DNA of 64,000 nucleotides from Pachypanchax playfairii (GCA_006937955.1 SSNP01000051.1:1-64000), one strand, 5' to 3'; positions 1 through 10,599 are shown, numbered from the stretch's first letter. Translations and numbers: made by a program. The notes: a model not told the origin generated them from the letters alone.

Positions 1-814
1 AAATTAAACCAAGGAGCACGCCTCCTCTGGCTGATTACCTTCATTTTCAGAGGAGCAACTTGATCCAATGACGTGCGCATTGAAGCTGTAAAATTATCAG
101 TAAGATCATCAATTCGCCAGTCTGCAAAATCTCTGCAGCTGCTCTCTGTTATATTATTCTTCTGGAATGAAGATAAAGCTAATGGAATAGATTCTTTGAA
201 TTTAGTTACAGCATTTTCTGATAAACATCTACGGTAGGTAAAGTTTCTATCTGGAGCGGTGAGGTCCATCATTGTAAATTCAAAGGTTATTAAAAAATGA
301 TCAGACAAGACAGGGTTGTGAGGAAACACTATCAGCTGTTCAATCTCTACGCCATAAGTCAGAACAAGATCAAGAGTATGACGACAATAGTGAGTTGGTC
401 TGTTTACATTCTGAGAGAAACCAACTGAATCCAAAAGATCATTAAAAGCTATATTCAAACTATCACTTTCAACATCAACATGAATATTGAAATCTCCCAC
501 TATAATGACTTTATCAGATTTCAATAATAGTTCTGATAAAAAGACTGAAAATTCAGACAAGAACTCAGAATAAGCACCTGGTGGACGATATACAACAACA
601 AGTAAAATAGGTTCCTCTGATTTCCAATTTGGCTGAGAAATACTGAGGGTCATAAATTCAAAAGAAATATAACTAGTAACTGGTCTAGAGCTAATCAATA
701 GACCTGACTGGAAAATAGCTGCTACTCCTCCTCCTCGACCTGTTGCTCGAGGAACATGAAAATTAAGGTAGTTAGAAGGAGTTGATTCATTAATACTAAG
801 TATCAAAGTTCCCG
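1..814 (-). mobile_element. LINE remnant, apurinic-type endonuclease domain (5'-truncated)
   Basis: Read on the minus strand from about 814 down to 1, one frame stays open with no stop that I can find and runs off the left edge. It has the order expected of an endonuclease/exonuclease/phosphatase domain of a LINE ORF2: a V-YRPPG motif (near 580), the metal-binding GDFN motif (near 495), an H-L-D-L-V segment (near 385) and SDHFLITF (near 290). It ends with an R-R-A-P-W-F-N segment typical of the start of the linker to reverse transcriptase in fish L2/CR1/Rex-like LINEs. The domain would nick target DNA for target-primed reverse transcription. The similarity stops abruptly at about 814, so the copy is 5'-truncated there. 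The RT part would lie left of the window. Exact LINE clade is not determined. Confidence 0.8.
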
Positions 815-1010
815 TTTGTGGGCGGTGCGCTTTGTTTCATATTTAAAAAACGGTTGAATCGGAAAGCACCATTTTTTCCTACGTGGCATTTCATCCTACG
901 TATTTCGTCCAATAAAAGTGCACAGTGAAGTAAACAGTCCAACCCCCCACCCCCAGTCCATACACCGGTAGCTGCGTTGCGCTAGCTTGTGCTGCTGCTC
1001 TTGAGAAGAG

Positions 1011-1217
1011 ATGGCTACGCAAACGGGGACCTGTTGTGTCCAAGGATGTTCAACCCATGCTGGAAGTTTACACTCACTCCCGAAGGATGAAAAAACTAGA
1101 GAAGAGTGGCTGAAGTTCATTTATGGAGAAGTGCCACGCAGTTATAACCTCAATTTGAGAATATGTTCAGCTCACTTCACGGAGGACTGCTTCCATAAAG
1201 AAACTGATTTTAATTAA
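1011..1217 (+). pseudogene. THAP zinc-finger domain fragment
   Basis: This 68-codon ORF starts at an ATG after a GAAGAG context and encodes most of a THAP domain, a C2CH zinc-dependent DNA-binding module. Visible zinc ligands are C8-x4-C13 and C52-x2-H55. The conserved Trp (W33), the SLHSLPKDE proline (P24) and the FTEDCF segment are also present. The C-terminal AVPTIF-like box that completes a THAP domain is missing: a TAA follows TDFN directly and no splice donor is evident there. An ATTAAAAA/AATAAAAT-rich stretch follows (about 1213-1290). It is either the first exon of a decayed THAP gene, or a piece of a THAP-containing DNA transposon (P-element-like or another domesticated type). No partner exon is seen downstream. 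It abuts the truncated LINE at about 814. Confidence 0.55.
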
Positions 1218-4000
1218 AAATTCTTTACCAACCCTGAAGGAGGCGACCACATCGTCAATACCTGCAAGTTTATTTATTTAATAAAATGATGCCTTGCCTG
1301 ATAAACGTTTGTTCGTGGTCTGAAGAGTTCATTATGCTAGCATGTGATAGCCACTCTAGCAACAATGTCCGTGAGCAACAGGTTTATCATACCATATTGT
1401 GAATCTATTTTCATTGATAACATCTGACAGCACTGTTTATTCGCTCATGTGATTAGTTGAGTTTTATGTGTTCACCCCTCCGTCTTCCTCAGAAGACGTT
1501 TCAGGCTCGAACATATACGGTTGTAAACGTCCACTCGCCATGTTACTGGACTGTTGACGGAGCCGAGAAGAAAGGCTTGCTGCGGGCAATGGTTGTAACC
1601 AATCAGAGCGAAGTCAGCCAGGGAGACCCACATATCATTAATGAAAGGAACCGTGTTGCTGAGAAGAGGATTCTGACCTGCCCGTACACCCCCGCCCTGT
1701 TAGTTTTTTAATCAAATTCTTTTGTGAGTTGACATATGCGGGCATATCTACTACATGAAATAGCTTTACGCCAGTTTAAACAGTGATGTCATCACACCTT
1801 TAACAGCTGTAGCAGCCTGTCTCTGTTGATACAGACATGAGTACACACACGCACATATTCACAGATAGACAGCGCACACACATTTACAGATAGACAGGAC
1901 AGACACACACACATACATGGTACCAGGCTTTCCCTTACACACAGAAGTTCAAAATCGCTTACACGGAACCAAATAGAGTGAATAGAGTACTGCGCAGTTA
2001 AATAATTAACTCTTTTGAGATGTGCTGATCTCAACACCAAATAGAATTAGAATCACAACAAGGTCTACGAACGTTATAACGCAAACAACAATTCTATCAT
2101 CGGACGTCCTCAAACTCTGGTTCAACACAGTTTGTCCTCTTATTATTTCTTCTGATTTTACTGTTTTTGTTACTGGTTGCTCCACTTCCTGTCAACATCA
2201 TATTTCTTCTGCTATTTCAACAAGAACTTCACGTTATCTGTTATACATGTATTTCACATCACCAGTCAAATCAGCAGTTGACTGTGAGTTTCCCATCGTT
2301 CAAACAATTGAGTGCTGTACAGACTTAAATATTACCGATCTATCCCAATTACAATGACAAGGACCCGAACAGCGACAACAACTGCCACACAAACAGCAAT
2401 CCTTAGATCTCGTGGCCAGTCACTCGGTTTCAACACATTGTTAAACATTCTATGATCGCATAGTGGATTTTATGCAAACACAAATGCTTTGGGAGGAGTT
2501 ATTGAAGTACGGACTGCAGAGGCATACTACTCGAACGACATCAGTCCACCAGGGAAAACACTGACACTACTTGACATTACTCGAAGTAAAGGTTAAACAC
2601 CTGATGCGGACGTTGGCAGTGTGTACAATACTGACAATACTCTCAATAACGGTCCTGCAGTCCCAAACACAACTTGCTTCACTTTAAAACACAACTCATA
2701 CACCAAACAGTTTAAACACCGAAACCAGCACTTCTTACCCCTTGTTGAGTGATGTATTCTTCTCGCTCGAATCGCGTCAATTCCACGTTGGCGGTCGAGG
2801 GCGACCTATCCAGCTGGCCCAGCGAGCAATTCAGCCTCCGGGACTTTTCACCAGGGTCCTATGACTCTCCTGGCCGCGCACGGTCTTCAGCTGTCGTCCT
2901 CTTCCGTCAGTGATGGAGTATGTTGCGAAACGGGTTCAGGTTTAACTCTGCTGGTCCCTCTTCAGCTCAGTGTCTTTATTCACTTAGAAACAGCAATAAC
3001 AGATAACATGAATCATCACTACAAATCAGTGGAGCCAATAGTGGCTGGCGCCTCGCAGTTACCTTGGATTAAGAAAAGCAAAGTGTTCTGAGGGAGAATG
3101 TGTAAGTCTGAGAACAGTAGCAGGTCAGATAACAGGACCTGTGTGACTGCTGCACACAGGTCATGCAGGAGGTTTCTTCAAAGTTGGTGTCAGGCATGAA
3201 CGTGTATAATTATATGTTTTCCATTCTCTATCATGTATAATTAAACAGCATTGTATAATTCTACCCAGATTAACAAGATGGTCACAGTTTAGCCAAGATT
3301 AAATTTAATCACTAAAACAATCTAATCTTGAAATGTTCATGGAAACATGGAAACAAACTTTTAGACCACCATATATGAGACTGTTATTCCAGCAGAAGTA
3401 AGTGTCCCAGTCTGTACCCGGAATGCTACAGCTAGCTGCTGCAACCTCAACTTACGCTGCAAATTAACACAAAATAATGGGTAAATATGTATCTAATACT
3501 AAATTGTTAGCAGCATAAAGATGTAAAAATGTAAAAAGTTTTTGCATTTATCACTATCAATTTTTGTTTGGAGTTGTCGTTGCTCAAACTAGCTGTTAGC
3601 AGGTGCAATGATTTTAAATGGAAAAAAATCAGTGTCATACAGACATGGGACAGAAACATATGTGACATTTTTCAAATAGATTCATAGTTTTACTGTGTAG
3701 AAATTACAAAGAAAACATCCAGATCTAAATCAAGTTCACATGAACCAAATTCAAAATGTCATGAGCCTCTTTTAACTTCAACCCTCGTGATATTAACATG
3801 GATATGAAACATAACACTGAAAAACAAAAACTCAATGGGAATCACTGCTGAAAATCACTGAATCACTGAAAATCTCTGATCGATCACTTTACATTAAAAA
3901 ACAGGGCAGACATGTTTGTTCTGTGGTCAAGACAACAGCTTCCAAAACTCAACCTTGAGAGGAGGTCAGGAGTGGGTGGGACTACAGCTGTGTTTCCTAA
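1218..4000. other. Intergenic, no recognised gene
   Basis: No supported gene. Between 1835 and 1920 there is a degenerate CA-rich tract. The stretch 2040-2760 differs from its surroundings (A/C-rich on the plus strand), and one plus frame near 2128-2172 encodes a short leucine-rich hydrophobic run. 2760-3090 is comparatively GC-rich. Together these could be a decayed retroelement, but I find no diagnostic motif, LTR pair or homologous ORF. Confidence 0.4.
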
Positions 4001-4400
4001 CCCTGGTCCTCAAGGCACACTGTCCTGCATGTTTCACATGTTTCCATACTTTGGAACACACAGAGGTGTCAAAATTAGGAGTTGAAAGTAAAAATCCTGC
4101 CATGTTTTTGGATCTGCCTGTATATCTAGAACAGGTGTTTTCACCAACTAACTCATCTAGCTGGTAAAGGAGCTGGACTAATTGAATTCAGCTGGTTTAG
4201 TGATGGTTGGAACAGCTGCTGGACTGGATTTTTACTTTTGACTCCTACTTTTGACACCTCTGGGAACACATGATTTTAATTGATGGATAATTAACAAGCT
4301 TCTTCTGATGTTAAAAACAAATTATCAGGTCATTTGTTCAGATGTGTTGGAGCAGGGGCACATCTAAAATATGCAGGACAGTGTGCTTTGAGTACCAGGG
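4001..4400. mobile_element. Non-autonomous hAT-like MITE
   Basis: The ends are imperfect terminal inverted repeats. CCCTGGTCCTCAAGGCACAC at the left matches, as reverse complement, the right end that finishes in GAGTACCAGGG at 4400, over about 30 bp with few mismatches. Possible 8-bp target duplications flank it with 6 of 8 matches (TTCCTAAC and ATCCAAAC if the boundary is moved one base). No coding capacity. The end sequence is of the type found in many fish hAT MITEs. Confidence 0.65.
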
Positions 4401-5342
4401 ATCCAAACACAGGCAGGCAGCCGCAGGCAGGTGGATAAAATCCTCACAAAACAGGGAGAGGGGTTATTAAATAAGGCTTGAAAAAAGTGAATACAGGTGA
4501 TGAGAATTTTATTAGATACAGTAGTCGTAAAATATTTTTAAAGGTCCCTAGAGAGACGCGATTAATTAATAGAATTTAACCTCTGATCCACACTCTGGGG
4601 CAGTATGGGCGGTAATTAAACCAAGAAACAGAAGAATACAGGTAGTGGGTGGGGCTGGAACATGGGAGAAGGAGAGTCTGACAACTAACACTGAACCAGG
4701 AAGAAGATCCATTGAAGAGGCTGATTGCTAACATGAACCAGGTGTGTGATTACAGATGAAAATCAGCTGTAGGGTTAGAAACTTAGCACAAATAGAGGTG
4801 AAAAAATAACTTTATAAAAACAGAAGAACAATGACAAGAATAATGCAAAGATTAAAACTAAAATGACATGAAAACAGAAATAAGACCGTGAGAGGCATAA
4901 GCAAAAATTACATGAAATAACATAAACATGAAAGTATCTAACAGAACCAAAAAGACCAAAACCATCTGATAACCAACAATGACTGAATGAAGATATGTGA
5001 AGACACAAAACTGAGGGAAAAAGCTCATGACTGTGTGAAACTGAGGAATACTCTGAGTAAAAGATAATATGATAAAACTAGAACTAACTAGAAGCTGTAT
5101 AATAATAAAGTAACTAAAGGCAAATACTGAAACCTAAAATCAACTGAAAACAAAGACAAACATGCTCCAAACACCAAAGTAAATAAAAATACCGCATAAC
5201 AAAAACCTCATAAAATCAAATTCTAAATAAGTTGTAGTAAAACTACTTTCTGATTTTAAAGTGAGGAAAAGGCTGTCAATCAAAAGTGTATGTAATCTGA
5301 AGGGAATTGTGATTACACAAACAAATCTCCTATTGACTGTTA
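4401..5342. other. Intergenic, A-rich tract
   Basis: No gene. From about 4790 to 5250 the plus strand is strongly A-rich with recurring ATGA, AACATGAAA and ACTAAAA words, probably a decayed tandem repeat. A similar tract lies at 29387-29690. Confidence 0.4.
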
Positions 5343-5347
5343 GTAAG

Positions 5348-6079
5348 TCTCATGGTTCAGTTACCAGGGGGGTTTGTTTTGAGCTCCAAGTGCGACCCAA
5401 CTCCAAACACACAGCGAGAAACAGGTTTAGGCGATTAACAGTGTTTAATATGTACAGTGCTCCAAATACAAACAAGTGTAAACTGTACAGGTGAAGATAA
5501 CTCAGGACGGGAACTGGTGCTGGACAGGAACGGTCCTGGTTGAGAGAGAGAGAGGTTAGTGACAGGCGGAGAGACCAGCTGCGGTGTGCGGGGATCGTGC
5601 TCTTTAAACTCACGGTGACGTGATGCCGTGCTGTCGTGAGGAGGGATCCGGAGGTGCTGCCGCAGGGGTGGTGATCCAGGCTGTCGGGAAAGAGCGAGGA
5701 GGTCCGGGTCCGTGTGCTGTACGTGTGCAGGCGTGACTGCAGCAGGGTGACAGCAGCGTGCTGACCGGGATGGCGTGGATCCAGAGGAGACCAGAGACAG
5801 ACAGGGAGCCAGAGGGAAGAAGCTGGTTGCGCGCTCTCGCAACTGAGCTTGTAGAGTCCGTGGTGCCAGTCCTCACTGGAGAGGGGTCGACTACCGCGCT
5901 GAGGCACTGGTGACTGGAGAGACACTCCAGGACACGGGACTGAGGTTAAAGGAAGAGAAGGCAGGTTAGTTACTCTCCTGAGCTGGGTAATGATCCACAC
6001 CTGAGTCCAATGATCCCTGCTGACAATTAAGCACACGGAGAAACACACACACCACCCACCAGCAGCACAGATCCTGACA
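5348..6079 (-). repeat. 3' LTR of sushi-type element (732 bp)
   Basis: It aligns through most of its length with 10594-11435. In element sense it starts TGTCAGGATC at 6079 and ends at 5348; its last bases read TGAGA where the other LTR has TGACA. Compared with the 5' LTR it lacks about 113 bp (11203-11315 of the partner) and a further 13 bp near 11367-11379. It has two short extra pieces near 5383 and 5828. The missing 113 bp contain the TATA-like box and the putative transcript start. Confidence 0.9.
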
Positions 6080-6082
6080 GTA

Positions 6083-6097
6083 CCCCCCCCCCCCCTT
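6083..6097 (-). other. Polypurine tract of LTR element
   Basis: A run of C on the plus strand is a purine tract (AAGGGG...) in element sense, ending three bases before the 3' LTR start at 6079. This is the usual site for priming plus-strand DNA synthesis. The long homopolymer may have expanded after insertion. Confidence 0.75.
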
Positions 6098-6884
6098 AAC
6101 GGACGCCTCCTGGCGGCCGACCCAGCGATCCCACACCTGAAAAAGACAAACGGTTAGTAGGGACCCTACGCTGAGACGTGGAGGACGGGGACGAGGAGGG
6201 CCTGGCAGGGATGGAGGAGGTGGAGGTGGTGGCAACGGATGATGATGAGGTGGATGCAGATGCTCTCTCAAAGTCAGTGATGAGGGATGGGTCGAGTATG
6301 GCGGACCGGGGAATCCAAGACCGGTCCTCGAGGCCATATCCCTCCCAGTCTACAAGATACTGACACCCACGGCCCCGAGGACGGACTCCCACGATCCTAC
6401 GCACGGTGAAGGTGGGATGTCCATCAATGATGCGGGGCGGAGGGGGCGGTGTGTCGGTATTGAAGTGACTGGTGTGAACTGGCTTGATCTGAGAGACGTG
6501 GAAGACGGGATGGATCTTGAAGTTTGAGGGCAGCTTGAGTTTGACCGTCGTGGGGCTGATCACGGCTTCCACCTCGTAGGGGCCCAGGAACCTGGGGGCT
6601 AACTTCCTGTTAGCCGCCTTGAACGGGAAGTCCTGGGCAGATAACCAGACTCTCTGTCCTGCCGTATGTGTGGGTGCCGGGATCCTCTTCTTGTCCGCCC
6701 GATGCAGTCCTCTGGAGGGCGTCGTGGGTCGCGGTCCATATCCTGCGGACCTTACGGAGATGGCCCTGTACAGAGGAGATAAGAGGATCCGGGTGAGAGT
6801 CTGGTAGGAGAGAGGGTTGGAAGCCGTGACATACCTCAAACGGGGAGAGTCCTGTGGCAGTGGAAACGTGCGTGTTATGCGCAT
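6096..6884 (-). pseudogene. pol: Integrase C-terminal part with GPY/F segment and chromodomain
   Basis: A 262-codon open stretch, of which the first about 60 residues are out of the true frame. From about residue 62 it encodes the integrase C-terminal region: an RVWL segment, FLGPYEVEAV (GPY/F-type module, residues 99-108) and a HPVFHVSQIKP segment (125-135). A chromodomain follows at about 158-205 (V-R-R-I-V ... Y-L-V-D-W-E-G-Y ... R-S-W-I-P), then a Ser/Pro-rich tail. Chromodomains of this class bind modified histone tails and steer integration. The reading frame joins the integrase core only across a frameshift near 6715. It ends just before the polypurine tract. Confidence 0.85.
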
Positions 6885-7266
6885 ACTCGACCCAAGGGAG
6901 ATGAAGGCACCAGGAGGTGGGGTTTAAAGAGCACACACACCGAAGCTGGTTTTCGATCTCTTGGTTGAGTCGTTCGCACTGACCGTTGGTTTGAGGATGG
7001 TAGCCTGACGTGAGTTTCGGTTTGGATCCCAGAGCAGTGCAGAAATCCCTCCAGACCCGTGAAATGAATTGTGGCCCCCTGTCAGACAGAATTTCCAGTG
7101 GTATGCCGTGGAGACGAACCACATGTTGCACCAACAGCTTCGCAGTTTCCTGGGCAGAGGGGAGCTTAGACAGTGCAACCAAATGGCAAGACTTGGAAAA
7201 AGGATCGATAATGGATAAAATCACAGACTTGCCGTTTGATGGGGGAAGACCAGTGACGAAATCCAA
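6610..7266 (-). pseudogene. pol: Integrase catalytic core (DDE), frameshifted on both sides
   Basis: This open frame carries the retroviral-type integrase core. The three acidic residues fit D21 (ILSIID-PFSK), D62 (LSDRGPQF) and E98 (NGQCERLNQ), with 35 residues between the second and third. The core normally joins element cDNA to host DNA. The true core frame runs from about 7290 to about 6715. Downstream of that the frame drifts into non-homologous sequence while the chromodomain frame takes over, showing a frameshift. Another frameshift separates it from the HHCC zinc domain upstream. Confidence 0.85.
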
Positions 7267-7784
7267 GGACAGGTGGGACCAGGGTCTGGAGGGTGTGGCT
7301 GTAGTAGTCCGGCTGGTGGCTGATGTGAGGTCTTGTTTCGGGTGCAGGTGGAGCAGGCGGCAATGTAGTCCTTCACGTCTTTATGCAGCGACGGCCACCA
7401 AAAGTACCGCGGGAGCAGCTCTATGGTGCAGTTGACTCCGGGATGACATGAGAAGCGGGATGTGTGGCCCCAGTGCAGGACTTGTCCACGGACGGCGGTC
7501 GGGACGTATGTCCGGTTCGGCGGTCCACCCCCTGGGTCCGGTTCGCGTTGGAGCGCAGCGCCAACCGCCCGCTCGATCTCCCAGGTGACAGAGGCCACCA
7601 CGCAGGAGGAGGGCAGGATGGAGGCAGGCTGAGCCGGAGGGTCATCCTGGAGAAACACCCGGGAGAGTGCGTTGGGTTTTGCATTCTTCGAGCCGGGCCT
7701 GTAAGAAATGGTTAGGTGAAAACGGGAGAAGAAGAGAGACCAGCGGAACTGACGGGGGTTGAGTCTTTTGGCAGCTTGGATATA
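7221..7784 (-). pseudogene. pol: RNase H tail and integrase N-terminal HHCC zinc domain
   Basis: This stretch is in the same frame as the protease-RT-RNase H ORF but separated from it by a TAG at 7785-7787. It first continues the end of RNase H and the connection (S-Y-R-P-G-S-K-N motif). It then encodes the integrase zinc-binding module: a GHTSRFSCHPG segment, then FWWPSLHKDVKDYIAAC with S-T-C, giving the H-H-C-C ligand set. The frame departs from the expected integrase sequence near 7300-7270, where the catalytic core moves to another frame. Confidence 0.85.
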
Positions 7785-9416
7785 CTACAGGTTTTTATGA
7801 TCAGTCCAGATGATCACCGGGAGTTCTGTGCCCTCCAGCCAGTGACGCCACTCCTCCAAGGCCAGCTTGATGGCGAGGAGCTCTCTGTCACCGATATCGT
7901 AGTTCTGCTGGGCAGGGGTGAACCGCCTGAAAAAGAAAGCACAAGGGTGCAATTTACCGTCCGTCTTGGCGCGCTGGGACAGCACCGCACCCACCCCGAC
8001 GTCGGAGGCATCCACTTTGACTATGAACTGGATGGTGGTGTCGGGATGGGCAAGCACAGGTGCCTGGGTGAACCGCCGCTGCAGCTCCTTAAAGGCATCT
8101 TCTGCCGCCTGACTCCACTGAAAAGACACTTTGGTGGAAGTGAGAGCAGTGAGTGGTGCGGCAATAGTGCTAAAACCTCTGATAAAACGTCTATAAAAGT
8201 TTGCAAAACCTAAAAACCTCTGTAACTCCTTCCTAGACTGGGGAACCGGCCATTCCTCCACTGCCTTTGTTTTTACAGGATCTGGCCGGACACGTCCTCC
8301 CTCGAGGATGAACCCTAGGAAGGAAACAGAGGTGACGTGAAACTCACATTTCTCCGCCTTTACATATAAACGGTTCTCCAGCAACCGCTGGAGAACCTGC
8401 CGCACATGAGCCCTGTGCGTTTTAAGGTCTGGAGAAAAAATGAGGATATCGTCCAGGTATACAGACACAAACTTATTTAGGAAGTCCCTTAAGACGTCAT
8501 TTATGAGGTGTTGAAAGACTGCAGGTGCATTGGTGAGTCCAAAAGGCATTACGAGGTACTCGTAATGCCCGATGTGAGTCTTGAAGGCTGTCTTCCACTC
8601 GTCTCCCTCTCTTATACGTACCTGGTGGTAGGCGTTGCAAAGATCCAGCTTGGTAAACACCATAGCGCGATGAGCCGGCTCTATGGCTGAGGACAAGAGA
8701 GGGAGTGAGTACTTATTTTTGACTGTGATATTGTTAAGACAGCGATAGTCAATGCAGGGGCGCAGGCTCTTATCCTTTTTCTCGACGAAGAAGAAGCCTG
8801 CGCCCACCAGCGAAGAGGAAGGCCGGATCAGTCCATTCTTTAATGAGTCAGTGATATACTCCTCCATCGCCTCCTGCTCCTTGCGGGAGAGGCTGAAAAG
8901 GCGGCCCGAGGGCAGAGGGGCCCCAGGGAGGAGATCAATGGCACAATCATATGGACGGTGCGGGGGAAGTGAGACGGCCTGTTCCTTGTTGAAGACCTGT
9001 CCCAGGTCATGGTAGCAGGTGGGCACCCGGGACAGGTCAGGTGGTGGTGTAGGAGACCCCCTACCTGTGGCGCTGGCTGGAGTGGCTGACCTCAAGCAGC
9101 AGCGCAGGCACAGCTCGCTCCATGCTGTAACGCTCTGCTGCTTCCAGTTAAACTGGGGGTTGTGTTGAGCCAGCCAGGGGAAGCCCAGGACCAGGGAAGC
9201 CTCTGTAGTGGGAAAGACGAGAAAGGACAAAGTTTCAGAATGATTCCCTGAAACTGTTAAGGTGACTCGTTCAGTACTGTGTGTGATGGTGGTCATGGCG
9301 CTGCCGTCCAGTGCAGTGACGTGCAGAGGCCTGTCCAATGGGGTGAGTCGAAGTTGTGCTCGCCTAGCCAGCTTAGGGTGAATTAAATTTCTCTCCGATC
9401 CAGAGTCTATAAACAC
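7785..9416 (-). pseudogene. pol: Pol: protease, reverse transcriptase, RNase H
   Basis: A 543-codon ORF. Protease: the active-site D-S-G triad is at residues 4-6, followed by the L-V-L-G-F-P-W-L segment. Reverse transcriptase spans about 170-370, with KLDL (D258), MPFGLTNAP and the catalytic Y-L-D-D box at 320-323. RNase H spans about 465-543, with D469 (VDASD), E512 (DRELLA) and D539 (WTDHKNL). The ORF ends at a TAG exactly after DHKNL, where related elements continue; the same frame stays open beyond it, so this is a nonsense change. The ATG used here lies inside the protease. The true start of the protease region is upstream and its link to gag is not resolved. Confidence 0.92.
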
Positions 9417-9510
9417 AGTGCAAGAAACAGTTTCACAGTGAGCCTTGTTAATGCTGCCGGCAGCAGCAAACGGGGCTTAATCTGTTCTGGGCCCGTCAGG
9501 ACCCCCACTT

Positions 9511-9744
9511 TCACTGACGGGCCTGGTCTTTTGGCGTCTCGGGGCAGGCACCAACCTCTTGATGGGGCGAAGCACAGTACGCACAACTCTTTGCCGCTTG
9601 GCGGCGTCTGCACTCCTTGGCGCTGAGGTTCACCTGCCCAATTTGCATGGGCTCAGGTGATGGGGTGCGTCTGGGCGAAGGATGCCATCTAGTGTGTGGT
9701 GCCGGACCTGCATGTCTGCCAATATGTGAGGGCTCTGGTGCTTG
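9511..9744 (-). pseudogene. gag: Gag C-terminal part with degenerate CCHC zinc knuckle
   Basis: This is the same frame as the gag ORF but downstream of the TAA at 9745-9747. It ends at TGA 9511-9513. At 9544-9585 it encodes a zinc knuckle with C-x2-C-x4-Q-x4-C: the third ligand, normally His, is Gln here, with a His one residue earlier. The knuckle binds element RNA for packaging in this family. The segment from 9664 to 9744 is the second unit of an 81-bp in-frame tandem duplication. Confidence 0.75.
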
Positions 9745-10599
9745 TTAACGTCTGGGGGGAGAGTGCCATCTAGTGTGTGGTGCTGGACTTACAGGACGAG
9801 GTGAGGCGGAAGTGGAACTGGTTGTGTGGCGGACCCGGAAGTGACCCCGAGTCTGTCGATCTAACCGGGTTGCCAGACTGATGAGCCCATCCAGCGTGTT
9901 TGGTTCCTCCCGGCAGTTGATGTCCTCCTTCAGGCCTTCCGGGAAAGCGTTGAAGAACACGCTGCGGAGGGTCTCATCAGACCAGTTCGTGCTGGCGGCC
10001 AGGGTCTGGAACTCGAGGGCGAAGTCCGCCATGTGCTGCGGACGGGGTCTGAGGGCGAGGAGCTCCCGCATAGCATCCTCCTTTGTGCCTCCGTCCGAGA
10101 AGGTGGATGTGAAAGCCTCTAAGAACCGGGGATATGGAGAAGTCTCTATGGGATTAGTCTCTACAAATGCGTCTGCCCACCTGAGAGCCTTGTCCTGAAG
10201 CCAGCCGACGAGGAAGGACGTCTTGCTGGTGTCGGAACAAAAGGCTTGAGGAGCCCGGCTGAAGACGATCCGGCACTGCCGGAGGAACCCTCTGCAGTTC
10301 TTCGGGTTCCCGTCGAACGGTGCCGGATCGGGGATGGCGACCTGCCGGTAGCCGGTGTCCGGAGGTGGGGCAGGACGCGCCGCTGCCACTGTAGGAGGAG
10401 GAGGAGAAGGGCTGCAGGAGAGGCGAGACATAACATGGGTGAGTTGTACGCTAAGACTGTGGAGCTCAGTGGACAGCTTAGCTTGATTTGTTGCTATTTC
10501 CTGCATAAACGAATCGTGCTTCCCCAGCAGAATCCCCTGCTGGGTGAGTGCTGTCTGGAGCTGGGTCTGGGAGCTCTCGTGGCCAGTTTGTTCTGTCAT
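9745..10599 (-). pseudogene. gag: Gag, N-terminal and capsid-like part
   Basis: A 284-codon ORF. The N-terminal 55 residues are hydrophilic and helix-prone, then comes a Pro-rich linker (about 62-78). The capsid-like domain follows, with the D-P-A-P-F-D-G-N motif (90-97) and FALEFQTLAA segment (about 195) seen in sushi-type and domesticated RTL/PEG10-like Gag proteins. The start ATG (10597-10599) lies in the last bases of the 5' LTR, and codons 3-6 overlap the primer-binding site. The ORF stops at TAA inside an 81-bp tandem duplication, while the frame continues into the zinc knuckle. It would form the element particle if intact. Confidence 0.88.
10582..10593 (-). other. Putative self-priming primer-binding site
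   Basis: In element sense this is GAACAAACTGGC, directly abutting the end of the 5' LTR. It does not start with TGG, so it does not look like an ordinary tRNA 3'-end site. It is the exact reverse complement (12 of 12) of the element-sense segment at 11268-11279 inside the LTR. This matches the self-priming design known for Tf1 and proposed for sushi elements. Confidence 0.75.

Noticed and set aside
1457..2357. ORFs of 84 and 111 codons
   Set aside because: No recognisable domain; composition like non-coding DNA. The hydrophobic run near 2128-2172 is only listed as a weak observation.
5350..6048. Minus-strand ORFs of 232, 135 and 88 codons, and matching ones at 10607-11382
   Set aside because: They lie in the LTRs in overlapping frames and show no protein motif; the two LTR copies are open only because both are GC-rich.
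7010..8213. Plus-strand ORFs across the pol region
   Set aside because: Shadows of the minus-strand pol frames.
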